Assembly (NCBI RefSeq): GCF_024626475.1
Contig: NZ_JANKHH010000004.1
Span: 310,001-374,000 of the forward strand
Origin: Parerythrobacter lacustris
GTDB taxonomy: Bacteria; Pseudomonadota; Alphaproteobacteria; Sphingomonadales; Sphingomonadaceae
Length of the DNA stretch: 64,000 bases
Direction: 5' to 3'
This document shows positions 1-9,387 of the stretch, one piece after another. Each line of letters starts with the position of its first letter. Position 1 is the first letter of the stretch. The translations under genes and the position numbers were made by a program. Under the pieces are notes generated by a model that had not been told where the DNA came from, did not search any database, and was given only the letters and a program-made list of their open reading frames with translations.

Positions 1-1106
1 GGGTGCTGCGAGCCTGCTCGCGGCTTGCAGCAACATGGCCCCGGGTTCCGGTGTCCAGCCCCCCGATCGGCTTGCAGCTTCCCCGTCTCCGCTTCGATCC
101 CGCACGGATCATGAAGATATCGGTCTGTTCGCGCCCGTTCCGCCCCGCTGGCCCCCGGCTTGAGCTGGAGCGCTTTGGCGAGAAGACCGTCATCCACAAT
201 TACGGTCATGGCGGCTCGGGATGGTCGCTGAGCTGGGGCTGCGCGCAGGAGACGGCCATCCTCGCCCGCCAGACCGGGGCGGCACGCTTCGCAGTGCTGG
301 GTGCGGGTTGCATCGGGATGACCACGGCGCTCGCACTCCTCGATACCGGGGCGGAGGTGACGCTTTACGCCGAAGATTTCCTGCCCGACTCGCGGTCCGC
401 CCGAGCGACCGGGGTGTGGTCGCCCAGCAGCCGGATCGCGATGGAAGATGCCATCGCGCCCGATTTCCTCGCCCGATGGGAAGGCTGGACGCGCCGCTCG
501 CATGCCGTGCACCAGCAGATGATCGGTCTGTCGGGCGATCCGGTAGAGTATGTCCCGCAATACAACCTTGCTGGTGGCGAAGCCCCGAATGTCGAGGAGA
601 CCCGCCCGTTTCTGCATGTCCACCGTCTGGTGCGCGATCTCTCGCCGTCATGGGGCGCGGTCGAGGGGGTTGAGAACCCCTTCCCCGGCCGTTTCGTGCG
701 CGGCGGACCGAACCTGATCTTCAACGTCTCCGAATATGCCGACCGGTTGATGCGCCTGTTCCTGCACAAGGGCGGGACGATGGAGAAGCGCACATTCCCC
801 GATCGTGCAGCGGCGCTGGCGCTGGACTAACCAGTGATCGTCAATTGCATGGGCTACGGTGCCAAGGCAATCTGGGGCGATGACAGCCTTGTTCCGGTGC
901 GCGGGCAGATCGCATGGCTCGTGCCGCAGCCGGAGGCGCGCTATGCCCTGTGGTTCGATCAGGTGCAGGCGATCTCGCGCCGCGACGGGCTGATCGTCCA
1001 GTATCTCGGGCCGAACGACGACTGGGGCTATGACAATGCCGACGAAAGCCCCGATCGCGCCGAGTCCGAGCGCGCACTCGCCACCTTGCGCGAGTTGTAC
1101 AGCTGA
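1..1106 (+). pseudogene. Broken FAD-dependent D-amino-acid-oxidase-like gene (5' end outside window)
   Basis: The reading frame from about 90 to 827 has the DAAO layout: a conserved VHNYGHGGSGWSLSWG segment, a Rossmann-type VLGAGCIGMTTALALLDTG FAD-binding motif and C-terminal oxidase blocks. Two lesions interrupt it. An in-frame TAA at 828-830 splits the protein, and the same frame resumes directly with VNCMGYGAKAIWGDDS, which is the family's C-terminal part, ending at 1106. At the start, the lipoprotein-like stretch LLAACSNMAPGSG is read in frame 2, whereas everything after the C6 run at 59-64 is in frame 3; removing one C joins them. Members of this family are usually secreted or lipid-anchored oxidases of D-amino acids. 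I infer a pseudogene; two independent sequencing errors are the alternative. Confidence 0.75.
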
Positions 1107-1176
1107 CAAGTATTTCGATTGCGCAGCGCCAAGCCTGTGATATTTCTCCGCTATAAGGTTGCAGGGAGAGACGGGG

Positions 1177-2637
1177 ATGCGCGGGATAGTGACGATTGCG
1201 GCACTGGCGATGCCGGCGACGGTGTGGGCGCAAAGCAGCCAGGGCGATGTCTCGGTCACCATCTACAGCGAACAGGCGCTGGTCGACGATACCCGCGTGC
1301 TCACCTTGCCCACCGGCGAAGTCCGCCATGAATTCCGCGACGTATCTGCCGCGATCCGTCCCGAAACGGTGACCCTGCAAGGCGACGGGATCGAGATCGC
1401 CGAGCAGAATTTCGATTTCGACCTGCTTTCCCCCGCCGCGTTGATGCAGAAGTCCGAAGGGCAGACAATCACCCTCATCCGCCGCAATCCCGCCACCGGT
1501 GCGGAAACGACCGAGCAAGCCGAGGTGCTCGCGGTCAACGGCGGGGTGGTGATGCGGGTCAACGGCAAGGTCGAGGTGCTGCGCGACGACGGGCAGCCAG
1601 TGCGCGTGGTGTTCGACGACATCCCGCCCAACCTGCGCGCTCGCCCCACCCTCTCGGTTACGTTCGATTCGACCACCAGCGGCACCCGCCCGTTGCGGCT
1701 GAGCTATCTCACCACCGGTCTCGGGTGGAATGCGGACTATGTCGGCGTGTTCGACGAGAAGAAGCAGACGATGGACCTGCAAGGCTGGGTCACGCTGACC
1801 AACACCACCGGCACCCCCTTCCCCGATGCCGAGATCACGCTGGCGGCGGGCGATGTGGTCAAGCTCAACCAGCAGGCGGCGCAGCGCCGCAACACCAACA
1901 ATTACAACAACTACAACGCCGGATATGAGCGCAGCGAAGAGGACGAGGCGGTCGGCGACCTCTACCTCTACCCGATCGACGGACGCTCGACGATAGCCAC
2001 CAACCAGAAGAAGCAGATCGGTTTCCTCGACGCGACCGGGGTCGCGGCCAAGCGGACCTATCGCTTCACCTGCGACTGGCTGTGCAGCAGCGACGAGCCG
2101 CAGAGCGCCGAGAGCATCATCGACTTCAACACCGGCAAGAGTGGCGGACTCGGCCGTGCGCTCCCCGCCGGGGTGGTGCGTGTCTATATGCGCGATGCGA
2201 ACGATAATGCGCGCTTCGTGGGCGAGAGCCGCATCGCCCATACCCCCGCCGGGTCGGACATGAAGATCGTCACCGGCTATGCCTTCGACGTGAAGGTGAA
2301 GCGCGTGACCGAAAAGCGCGAGCAGGTGACGGCGGACGAATGGAGCAAGACGGCGGAATACCGCATCGTCTCGGATGCCGGGGTCGAAACGGTCACCGTC
2401 AACCAGCAACGCACCTACCAGCGGACCGAGATGCGCTATGTCGTCACCAATGCGCGGGATGTGCCGGTAACGGTGGAGGTGGTGCAGGACGGGCTCAATG
2501 GCTATGCCCGGGGCACACGGGTGACGAAGGAAAGCATCGAGGGCAAACAGCGAGGTGCCTGGACCCGCGTGTGGCAGGTGCCCGTCCCCGCCGGCGGAAA
2601 AACCGAACTGACCGTGACCTTCCTGACCGACTTCTGA
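1177..2637 (+). CDS. Secreted DUF4139 domain protein (first of a tandem pair)
   Basis: A 486-residue protein with a clear Sec signal peptide (MRGIVTIAALAMPATVWAQ). DUF4139-type features are an N-terminal beta-rich domain beginning VSVTIYSEQALVDDTR and a middle block RPLRLSYLTTGLGWNADYVG, typical of the family. Start ATG 1177 is chosen over TTG 1159 because GGGAGA lies about 7 bases upstream and it gives a proper signal peptide. The residue stretch NTNNYNNYNAG near 237 is an Asn/Tyr-rich low-complexity loop. The next gene starts 3 bases after the stop and encodes a paralogue, so the two are presumably co-transcribed. The family has no established biochemical role; a periplasmic or outer-membrane-associated function is inferred only from the signal peptide. 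Confidence 0.88.
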   Translation: MRGIVTIAALAMPATVWAQSSQGDVSVTIYSEQALVDDTRVLTLPTGEVRHEFRDVSAAIRPETVTLQGDGIEIAEQNFDFDLLSPAALMQKSEGQTITLIRRNPATGAETTEQAEVLAVNGGVVMRVNGKVEVLRDDGQPVRVVFDDIPPNLRARPTLSVTFDSTTSGTRPLRLSYLTTGLGWNADYVGVFDEKKQTMDLQGWVTLTNTTGTPFPDAEITLAAGDVVKLNQQAAQRRNTNNYNNYNAGYERSEEDEAVGDLYLYPIDGRSTIATNQKKQIGFLDATGVAAKRTYRFTCDWLCSSDEPQSAESIIDFNTGKSGGLGRALPAGVVRVYMRDANDNARFVGESRIAHTPAGSDMKIVTGYAFDVKVKRVTEKREQVTADEWSKTAEYRIVSDAGVETVTVNQQRTYQRTEMRYVVTNARDVPVTVEVVQDGLNGYARGTRVTKESIEGKQRGAWTRVWQVPVPAGGKTELTVTFLTDF

Positions 2638-2640
2638 GCC

Positions 2641-4311
2641 ATGGGCCGCAGGCTCCCCTCGCTGGCAGGCGGGCTGTTGCTGGTCACCGCACCGGCTGCG
2701 GCGGATACGCCGGTCGTCGTGTCGCCTGCGCCCGACGATGTCGCAGTCACCTTCTATCGCGACGGATCGCGCTATCCCGGCGACGCGATGGCGTTCGATA
2801 TCGAGGATAGCGAGGAGATCCTCGGCGGCTATGCGATGGTCGCCGAAACGCGAACTATCACCATTCCGCCGGGCGAGGTCACGGTGCGGTTCGAAGGGGT
2901 CGCCAGCGGGATCCAGCCGGAGAGCGCTATCCTGCTCGGCGGCGACCTAAAGGAGAAGAACTTCGACAGCCGCCTGCTCTCCCAGCGCGGGTTGATCGAT
3001 GCGTTTTACGGGCAGGTCGTGACGGTGCGCTACACCGACGAGACGACCGGCGAGGTGGTGACCGAACCCGGCACGATCAAGACCTTCCCCGACAATGCGC
3101 TCGTCATCAAAACCGCGCGGGGCTATGTCAGCACGGCATGCGAGGGCACGGCGGATACGCTGCTGTTCCCCGGCGTGCCCAAGGACCTGACCGCGAAGCC
3201 CACGCTCTCGATGCTCACCCGGCCGGACAACCCCGGCGGGACGATGACCGTCACCCTCGCCTATCTGGCGATGAATTTCGACTGGCAGGCGAACTATGTC
3301 GGCACCTTCTCGCCCGACGGGCAGAAGCTCAGCCTGACCGGGTGGATGACGCTGGCGAGCAAGGACAAAACGAGCTTCGGCGGGGCGGAGGTGAGCGCGG
3401 TTGCCGGCCAGGTCTCGCGCGCAACGATGACCGATGAAGAGGAAGAGGCGTTCTTCGAGGCGATCGAGAACGATCCCTATGGCGAGGAAAACATCGAGCT
3501 GAGCTATGCGTGCTGGCCGCAGGGCCGCACTGCTTCAGGCCAGTCGTGGCCGGTGCTGTTCGGCCCGGGGGACCTGCCGGTCAAGGAGTCGCCGATCTTC
3601 GTGCAGTATGGCGGCGGATACGGGTTGGGCTACCTCCCGTATGATGGCGAATACGACACCATCGTCGTCACCGGCAGCCGCATCGCCAATCGCGACGATC
3701 TCGGCGATCTCAAGCTCTACACGCTGCCTTTCCGCGCCAGTGTCCCGGCGCAGAGCCTCAAGCAAGTGCGCTTCCTGCGCGACAGCGAGATCGACGGCGA
3801 GACGCTCTATCGCGCCAGCCTGACGGCCGACGATAGCCATGCGAACGATCCGGAACTCGTCTTCCGCTTTCGCAACCGCAAGCGCGACGGCTTGGGCGAA
3901 CCTTTGCCACAGGGGCAAGTGGCGCTTTTCCAGCACACAAATGCGGGCAGGCACCTGGTCGGCGAAACCTTTATCAAGGACAAGGCGGTCGACGAGGATG
4001 TGCTGATCACCATCCCCGATGACGATATCGATGTGGACTTAGACATCGATTACACCGACCGCGCAGGCGACGACTGGGAGGAGAAGGAGCTGACGGTCGA
4101 GAATTACTACGAATGGCCGGTAGCGGTCGAGGTCGAGCTGAGTGACGAGCTCGACTACGACACCGAATACCGCCTCTCGCGCTTTTCGGGCAAGGTTACG
4201 CGCAAGGATGGCAATTACCTCTGGCGGGTCATCGTCCCCGCCGAAGGCGAAGCGAAGATCCGCTACCGCGTGACCGAGATCGAGCGCGACGTCATCGACC
4301 TAGAGGAATAA
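2641..4311 (+). CDS. Secreted DUF4139 domain protein (second of a tandem pair)
   Basis: A 556-residue paralogue of the preceding protein. The N-terminus MGRRLPSLAGGLLLVTAPAA is a signal peptide. It shares the block LAYLAMNFDWQANYVGTFSPDG with the upstream LSYLTTGLGWNADYVGVFD. Acidic inserts (DEEEEAFFEAIENDPYGEEN near 264 and a D-rich stretch near 465) and a Gly/Tyr-rich stretch (GGGYGLGYLPYDG near 324) distinguish it. ATG 2641 follows the upstream stop by 3 bases, so translation is probably coupled. The pair looks like a local duplication that has diverged well. Function unknown; export to the periplasm is inferred. Confidence 0.88.
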   Translation: MGRRLPSLAGGLLLVTAPAAADTPVVVSPAPDDVAVTFYRDGSRYPGDAMAFDIEDSEEILGGYAMVAETRTITIPPGEVTVRFEGVASGIQPESAILLGGDLKEKNFDSRLLSQRGLIDAFYGQVVTVRYTDETTGEVVTEPGTIKTFPDNALVIKTARGYVSTACEGTADTLLFPGVPKDLTAKPTLSMLTRPDNPGGTMTVTLAYLAMNFDWQANYVGTFSPDGQKLSLTGWMTLASKDKTSFGGAEVSAVAGQVSRATMTDEEEEAFFEAIENDPYGEENIELSYACWPQGRTASGQSWPVLFGPGDLPVKESPIFVQYGGGYGLGYLPYDGEYDTIVVTGSRIANRDDLGDLKLYTLPFRASVPAQSLKQVRFLRDSEIDGETLYRASLTADDSHANDPELVFRFRNRKRDGLGEPLPQGQVALFQHTNAGRHLVGETFIKDKAVDEDVLITIPDDDIDVDLDIDYTDRAGDDWEEKELTVENYYEWPVAVEVELSDELDYDTEYRLSRFSGKVTRKDGNYLWRVIVPAEGEAKIRYRVTEIERDVIDLEE

Positions 4312-4331
4312 CACCACGACGGGAGACCCGA

Positions 4332-5024
4332 ATGTTCGAGGACATCGCCTATTCGGATGGCGACACCGCACTGCTCGGCAAGCTGGTACGCCCCGCCGGA
4401 CCTCCACGCGCCGCCGTTGCGGTCTATCCGACGTTCATGAACTCGACCCCCGGTGTCGAAGCCAAGGCGCTGGCTTTGGCTGATGCCGGATATGTCGCGC
4501 TGATTGGAGATTTCTACGGCCCCGACACACCGGGCGATTTCCAGCAGGCGTTTGCCGCCATGACCCGCCTCCGCTCCGACCCCGCAGCGTGCCGCGCCCG
4601 CCTGCGCGCAACGCTCGCTAGACTTCGCGAACTCGAACCCGAATTGCCGCAACTGGCGATCGGATTCTGCCTCGGCGGGTTTGCGGTGCTCGAGTTGGCG
4701 CGCGACGGGCAGGATCTTGCCGCAATCGCGAGCTTCCATGGGTTGCTCGATACCCCCTTGCCCGCAGACAACCCGATAAAGTCACGCATCCTCGTCTGCC
4801 ACGGCGATGCCGATACGCTTGTTCCGCGCAGCCAGGTGCTGGGCTTCTGGGAAGAGATGGACCGCGCAGGTGCCCACTGGCACTTCCACAGCTATGCCGG
4901 GGTCGAGCACGGTTTCACCATGCCACAGACCTTCGATCGCAAGCCCAACCCCGCCTATGATGCAAGCGCCGACCGCCACAGCTGGTCGGCCATGCACGGG
5001 TTTTTTGACGAAGTTCTGGGCTGA
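4332..5024 (+). CDS. Dienelactone hydrolase family protein
   Basis: A 230-residue alpha/beta hydrolase. The Cys-Asp-His triad of dienelactone hydrolases can be read: nucleophile elbow IGFCLGGFAVLELA (Cys near 116), Asp in CHGDADTLVP, and His in YAGVEHGFTMP. In characterised members the enzyme opens lactones in aromatic ring degradation, but many bacterial paralogues are general carboxylesterases and no catechol-pathway gene is nearby. No signal peptide, so cytoplasmic. It starts 20 bases after the DUF4139 pair and may share their transcript. Its stop lies only 4 bases from the stop of the convergent serine hydrolase. Confidence 0.9.
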   Translation: MFEDIAYSDGDTALLGKLVRPAGPPRAAVAVYPTFMNSTPGVEAKALALADAGYVALIGDFYGPDTPGDFQQAFAAMTRLRSDPAACRARLRATLARLRELEPELPQLAIGFCLGGFAVLELARDGQDLAAIASFHGLLDTPLPADNPIKSRILVCHGDADTLVPRSQVLGFWEEMDRAGAHWHFHSYAGVEHGFTMPQTFDRKPNPAYDASADRHSWSAMHGFFDEVLG

Positions 5025-5028
5025 CGCA

Positions 5029-6471
5029 TTATTCCCGATCACCACCGTCGATGAACCGCAGCTCCAACACACGCTGGACCGACCAACGGCTGGTGTAAGT
5101 GCCGTCTTCGCTGGCACGAAGTTCATAGAGGCCGAAAGGCGTCACCATGCCTGCGCGGGACAGGCCTCCCGCGGGATCGAGCCCGACGACCCGGATAGTC
5201 GGTGCAGTCGGCTGCGGCCCCCGGTCGAAATAGGCATGCAAACTGCCGGCGAGCTCGATCTCTCCTTGGCACAATCCGTCCATCACACGAAATCGGGCCC
5301 ATCCGGAAACCTGCTCGCCAGCCAGGGTGCCTTCGAAACTGGCCGCGCCAATCGGACACGCTGCAGCTACCAGACCCTCAGGTTCGCTCCGGAAAGGAGC
5401 GGCGAGCATTTGGCTTGTCGCATCGATCGAGGATGTCCAGCTAGCATTGGAGAGGATAGCAGCCGCAGTCTTCTCCTCGTGCCATAAGACCAGCGAGGAT
5501 CGTGCGCCGATCGTAACGCCGTTGTGAAAGACGATTGGGCTTCCGTCTCCGCCCTTTGCCGATCTCCAGCCAAACCCGACACTGTACCCATCCTCCCCGG
5601 CCACTTCACCTGAGGAGAGAAAGGCCGGGCGCAGCATGTCGTCGAAGGTAGCTTTGGTGACGACCCGGTGATCCATCATCGCACCTCCGAAACGGACAAG
5701 GCTCTCCGCCGTCCCCATCATCCCGCCACCGCCCCACGTATAGCTATAGTCGTGCGGCGCCGCTCGGCGGGCGCTGCCTTCGAGGAATTCATAGGCGATC
5801 GATACATGCGGATCGCCGCTATCGGTCGCGTCCGGTCCGAGGTCGAGGCCGGGTGCAATCTCGCGCGCAAGATAGGCCGTGAACGGCTCTCCGGTGACTT
5901 CCTCGACCATCGCGCCAAGCAAGGTGTAGCCCCAGGCCGAATAGCTGTACCGGTCACCCGGGGCCGAGAGCAGCGGGCGGCCGGCGAAAACTTCGACCGC
6001 TGTCTTTCCGTCCGGATAGTGGACTTTCCCCCGGTCCGCGTCGATCTCCTGATAATGCGGCAATCCCGATGTATGTGCGGCCAGCTGGCGCGCGGAGATC
6101 GGCGGCCAGTCGTTGTCCAGCCATGGCAGGATGGAAGCGATCGGTGCGTCGAGGTCGATGCGGCCTTCTTCGGCCAGCCTGGCCACTGCCGTAACGGTCA
6201 AGAGCTTGGAAACCGAGGCGAGGCGGAAGCGGGTATCGCGCGTGACCGGCACGCCGCCCTCAACATCCTGCCGCCCGGCTGCCCCCGTCCACACCACCGC
6301 GCCATCTTGCCAGACGGCAGCGGACAATCCCGGAACACCGCTGACCTCCTGCAAGGCTTCGAGCAGGGTTTGCGACACCTTCGAGGGCGGAACCGGTCCA
6401 TCGGTTCGCGCGTGGGCTGTGTTCGCAGCGAGACATCCCAGCAAGCCAACTGTGGTCCATTTTGCCAGCAT
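5029..6471 (-). CDS. Secreted serine hydrolase, class C beta-lactamase / penicillin-binding-like fold
   Basis: A 480-residue protein with an N-terminal signal MLAKWTTVGLLGCLAANTAHA. The serine beta-lactamase fold is marked by SxxK (RLASVSKLLTVTAV, nucleophile Ser near 80), a Tyr motif in YSYSAWGYTLLGAM and a C-terminal VFHNGVTIGA corresponding to the KTG/HxG box. ATG 6471 is preferred over GTG 6483 because GGTGAG lies at proper distance. Such proteins are usually esterases, D-aminopeptidases or peptidoglycan-active enzymes rather than resistance beta-lactamases. It is monocistronic, converging with the dienelactone hydrolase, and lies downstream of the terminator that ends the acyl-CoA dehydrogenase transcript. 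The substrate cannot be predicted. Confidence 0.87.
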   Translation of the reverse strand: MLAKWTTVGLLGCLAANTAHARTDGPVPPSKVSQTLLEALQEVSGVPGLSAAVWQDGAVVWTGAAGRQDVEGGVPVTRDTRFRLASVSKLLTVTAVARLAEEGRIDLDAPIASILPWLDNDWPPISARQLAAHTSGLPHYQEIDADRGKVHYPDGKTAVEVFAGRPLLSAPGDRYSYSAWGYTLLGAMVEEVTGEPFTAYLAREIAPGLDLGPDATDSGDPHVSIAYEFLEGSARRAAPHDYSYTWGGGGMMGTAESLVRFGGAMMDHRVVTKATFDDMLRPAFLSSGEVAGEDGYSVGFGWRSAKGGDGSPIVFHNGVTIGARSSLVLWHEEKTAAAILSNASWTSSIDATSQMLAAPFRSEPEGLVAAACPIGAASFEGTLAGEQVSGWARFRVMDGLCQGEIELAGSLHAYFDRGPQPTAPTIRVVGLDPAGGLSRAGMVTPFGLYELRASEDGTYTSRWSVQRVLELRFIDGGDRE

Positions 6472-6496
6472 AAATCTTCTCACCCCAACGAACGAA

Positions 6497-6526
6497 AGCG
6501 TCCCCCCGACTATGCGGGAGGACGCT
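6497..6526 (-). terminator. Intrinsic terminator after the acyl-CoA dehydrogenase gene
   Basis: Read on the minus strand, a 12-bp stem (AGCGTCCTCCCG with CGGGGGGACGCT, one G-U pair) with a CATAGT loop is followed by TTCGTTCGTT. It lies 43 bases past the stop of the acyl-CoA dehydrogenase and just before the serine hydrolase start. Confidence 0.6.
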
Positions 6527-6568
6527 CTCGATCCAGTATCGCTTGGTACCGGACTGTCGCTGTCGGTG

Positions 6569-8374
6569 TCAGGCTGCGGTCTGAAAAGCCTCTTCGCCCA
6601 GCGCCATCATGCTGTCAGACCCTGCCTCCAGCTTGCGGCGTAGCGCGCCGGCGTCGGGCAGGTAGCGGTCCATGTAATAACGCGCGGTCGCCAGCTTGGC
6701 TTGATAGAACGCCGGGTCGTCCGGCGAACCCGCCAGCGCAGTCTTGGCGACCTTTGCCATCCTGAGCCACATGTAGCCGAGCGTCACTATGCCCATGATG
6801 TGCATGTAATTATGTGCGCCTGCGCCAAGGTTGTTCGGATTGGCCATCGCGTTCTGCATGAACCACATGGTTGCCGCCTGGTGCTGGGCGAGCGCCTTTT
6901 CGAGCGCTTCGGCAAGCGGGGCGAGTGTCTCATCGCCCTTGGCTGCCGCAATCTCCTCGCCCACCAGCTTGAAGAACGCCTGGATCCCCGCGCCGCCATT
7001 CTGCGCCAGCTTGCGGCCGCACAGGTCCATCGCCTGCACGCCGTTGGTGCCTTCGTAGATCTGGGTGATGCGGGCGTCGCGCACGAACTGGCTCATGCCC
7101 CATTCCTCGACATAGCCGTGGCCGCCGAAGACCTGCTGCATGTTGGTCGCGACTTCGTATCCCTTGTCGGTGCCGTAACCCTTGATGACCGGGGTCAGCA
7201 GGCCAAGGATCAGGTCGCTCTCGGCGCGCTCTTCCTCGGTTGGCGCCTTGTGTGTCAGGTCGACCAGTAGCGCTGCCCACAGGCAGAGCGCGCGCTGCCC
7301 TTCGGTGAATGCCTTGGCATCCATCAGCATGCGGCGGACGTCGGGGTGGACGAAGATCGGGTCCGCCTTGGCCTCGGGCTCGGCAGGTCCGGTGAGCGCC
7401 CTGCCCTGACGGCGATCGAGCGCATAGGCCACCGCGTTCTGATACGCGACCTCGGCCTGCCCCAGCCCTTGAATACCGACGCCGAGCCGCGCGGCGTTCA
7501 TCATGATGAACATCGCGGCGAGACCCTTGTTCTCCTCGCCGACCATCCAGCCCTTCGCCCCGTCGTAGTTGAGCACGCAGGTCGAGTTGGCGTGGATGCC
7601 CATCTTGTGTTCGATCGAGCCGCAGGAAACCGCGTTGCGATCCCCCAGCGAACCATCGTCGTTGACCAGGAACTTGGGCACCACGAACAGCGAGATGCCC
7701 TTGGTTGAATCCGGCGCGCCCGGGGTCTTGGCCAGCACCAGGTGGATGATGTTCTCGGTCAGGTCGTGCTCACCGGCCGAGATGAAGATCTTGGTCCCGG
7801 TGATCGCATAACTGCCGTCGCCATTCGGCTCGGCCTTGGTCCGGATCATGCCGAGATCGGTGCCGCAATGCGGTTCGGTCAGGTTCATCGTCCCGAGCCA
7901 CTCGGCGGCGATCATCTTCGGGAGATAGGTCGCCTTCTGCTCATCCGAACCCTTCGCGATCAGCGCGGAAATCGCGCCGGTCGTCAGGCCGGGATACATC
8001 GCAAAGGCCTGGTTCGAGGTCGCCATGAACTCCTCGACCACGAAGCCGAGGACATGCGGCATGCCCTGCCCGCCGAATTCCTCGGGGCTGGAGATCGTGC
8101 CCCACCCGCTCTCGCGGTATTGCTCGAACGCCTCCTTGAAGCCCTTGGGGGTGGTGACGCTGCCGTCTTCGTGGCGGGTGCAGCCTTCCTCGTCGCCCGA
8201 CTTGTTGAGCGGCGCGAGCACCTCGGCGCAAAACTTGCCCGCCTCGTTGATCACCGTGTCGATCATGTCGGGCGTCGCATGTTCGAAGCCCGGCAGATTG
8301 CCGTAGCTGGCGAGGTCGAGCATTTCGTTGACCACGAAGCGGGTGTCGCGGGTGGGGGCGGTGTAGATGGGCAT
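6569..8374 (-). CDS. Acyl-CoA dehydrogenase with C-terminal extension (DmdC-like group)
   Basis: A 601-residue FAD flavoenzyme catalysing alpha,beta-dehydrogenation of an acyl-CoA with transfer of electrons to ETF. Visible family signatures are NLTEPHCGTDLGMIRTKA (first acyl-CoA dehydrogenase signature region), KIFISAGEHDL, and QQVFGGHGYVEEWGMSQFVR followed by ITQIYEGTNGVQAMDL, where the Glu of QIYEGTNG is the catalytic base. The extra ~120 C-terminal residues place it in the long-form group related to 3-methylmercaptopropionyl-CoA dehydrogenase; general fatty acyl-CoA use is as likely. It follows merR by 33 bases on the same strand, so the regulator probably controls it. The substrate chain is not predictable from sequence. 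Confidence 0.92.
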   Translation of the reverse strand: MPIYTAPTRDTRFVVNEMLDLASYGNLPGFEHATPDMIDTVINEAGKFCAEVLAPLNKSGDEEGCTRHEDGSVTTPKGFKEAFEQYRESGWGTISSPEEFGGQGMPHVLGFVVEEFMATSNQAFAMYPGLTTGAISALIAKGSDEQKATYLPKMIAAEWLGTMNLTEPHCGTDLGMIRTKAEPNGDGSYAITGTKIFISAGEHDLTENIIHLVLAKTPGAPDSTKGISLFVVPKFLVNDDGSLGDRNAVSCGSIEHKMGIHANSTCVLNYDGAKGWMVGEENKGLAAMFIMMNAARLGVGIQGLGQAEVAYQNAVAYALDRRQGRALTGPAEPEAKADPIFVHPDVRRMLMDAKAFTEGQRALCLWAALLVDLTHKAPTEEERAESDLILGLLTPVIKGYGTDKGYEVATNMQQVFGGHGYVEEWGMSQFVRDARITQIYEGTNGVQAMDLCGRKLAQNGGAGIQAFFKLVGEEIAAAKGDETLAPLAEALEKALAQHQAATMWFMQNAMANPNNLGAGAHNYMHIMGIVTLGYMWLRMAKVAKTALAGSPDDPAFYQAKLATARYYMDRYLPDAGALRRKLEAGSDSMMALGEEAFQTAA

Positions 8375-8407
8375 GTGTCGGTCCTTGGGAGCGCGGAAAA
8401 GGGCGGA

Positions 8408-8851
8408 CTATCGGGAGCGGTCGATGGCTTCGACCAGCTTGATGAATTCGGCGAGGTCCTTGATCGACGAATCGATATCGGTGCGCTGGCGCTTGAGCTT
8501 CGCGATATGGTCGCGGCATTTCTCGACCGTGACGCGGCGCTGCTCGACCCGGCCGTCCCCCAGATCATAGAGATCGATCATCTCGCGAATCTCGGTCAGG
8601 CTGAAGCCGACGTTTTTTGCCCGCATGATCCACGCAAGCCGCGCGCGGTCGCGCTTCGAATAGACGCGGGTCAAACCGATCCGGGCGGGAGCGATAAGGC
8701 CCTCGTCTTCGTAAAAGCGAAGCGCGCGCGCCGTGCAGTCGAACTCCTCGGTCAGGTCGGAGATCGTATACTGTTCGCGCTCGTGCTTGTCGGGACGTTC
8801 GAGATGCGCCCCGCCGTGTCCGTTCGAGTCCTGCTGTCGTGCCGTTGCCAT
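8408..8851 (-). CDS. MerR-family transcriptional regulator
   Basis: A 147-residue regulator. The MerR winged-helix reads YTISDLTEEFDCTARALRFYEDEGLIAPAR, followed by RVYSKRDRARLAWIMRAKNVGFSLTEI and a C-terminal coiled coil (about residues 95-140). No Cys-rich metal site is visible in the C-terminus, so a small organic effector is more likely than a metal. ATG 8851 is chosen because upstream codons run into the hisI end and lack family similarity. It sits directly before the acyl-CoA dehydrogenase, an arrangement known for MerR regulators of branched-chain or fatty acid catabolism (LiuR type). That assignment is inference from context. Confidence 0.88.
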   Translation of the reverse strand: MATARQQDSNGHGGAHLERPDKHEREQYTISDLTEEFDCTARALRFYEDEGLIAPARIGLTRVYSKRDRARLAWIMRAKNVGFSLTEIREMIDLYDLGDGRVEQRRVTVEKCRDHIAKLKRQRTDIDSSIKDLAEFIKLVEAIDRSR

Positions 8852-8857
8852 GCCCGA

Positions 8858-8886
8858 CTGATAGATACCCTTTACGTAAGCGTCAA
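8858..8886 (-). promoter_or_regulatory. Probable MerR-controlled promoter with dyad operator
   Basis: On the minus strand TTGACG (8886-8881) and TATCAG (8863-8858) are 17 bases apart. Between them lies the dyad TTACGTAA (8871-8878), the placement expected for MerR-type operators. It overlaps the 3' end of hisI and would give a transcript starting at or just before the merR ATG (nearly leaderless). Confidence 0.4.
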
Positions 8887-9266
8887 TCTTGCACCCTACG
8901 TAATGCGCCGCTTTCAAGCACACGATAGAAGCAGCTGCGCGCACCGGTATGGCAAGCGGGGCCGGTCGGCTCGACCAGCAGGATCAGCGCGTCCTGATCG
9001 CAATCCACCCTGACTTCGCACACTGCCAAGGTGTTCCCCGACGTCTCGCCCTTTTTCCAGAGCGACGCGCGCGATCGCGAGTAGAAATGGGCTGTGCCGC
9101 TCGCCAGCGTCAGATCGAGCGCCTCTCGGTTCATCCAGGCGACCATCACGATCTCGCCGGTTGCGGCATCCTGCACCACTGCGCAGATCAGACCGGCGGC
9201 ATCGAACCTGGGTTCGAACACCGTTCCCTGCTCTCGTTCCTCGGCTGTAAGATCGGACCCACTCAT
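8883..9266 (-). CDS. hisI: Phosphoribosyl-AMP cyclohydrolase
   Basis: A 127-residue enzyme for the third step of histidine biosynthesis, opening the purine ring of phosphoribosyl-AMP to give ProFAR in the cytoplasm. Conserved blocks include [38 protein letters not shown] and [18 protein letters not shown], with the metal-binding Asp cluster and Cys residues of [12 protein letters not shown]. Length is standard for monofunctional HisI without the HisE domain. No other his gene is in the window. The ATG at 9266 fits the family start. Confidence 0.95.
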   Translation of the reverse strand: MSGSDLTAEEREQGTVFEPRFDAAGLICAVVQDAATGEIVMVAWMNREALDLTLASGTAHFYSRSRASLWKKGETSGNTLAVCEVRVDCDQDALILLVEPTGPACHTGARSCFYRVLESGALRRVQD

Positions 9267-9387
9267 GGAATTTGACCCTTGGTTTCAGCGGCATTTTGGC
9301 CGCATGGTTTGTTGCACGATAACCACAACCAGAAGCGAAAATCCATGGCAGTTGGGTTTCACACTTTGCGCTTCGCCCGCCAGGTGG

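Noticed and set aside
5029-6471. Class C beta-lactamase conferring resistance
   Set aside because: The SxxK/Y/HNG pattern fits the wide esterase/peptidase group with beta-lactamase fold; no AmpC-specific motifs or ampR-like neighbour.
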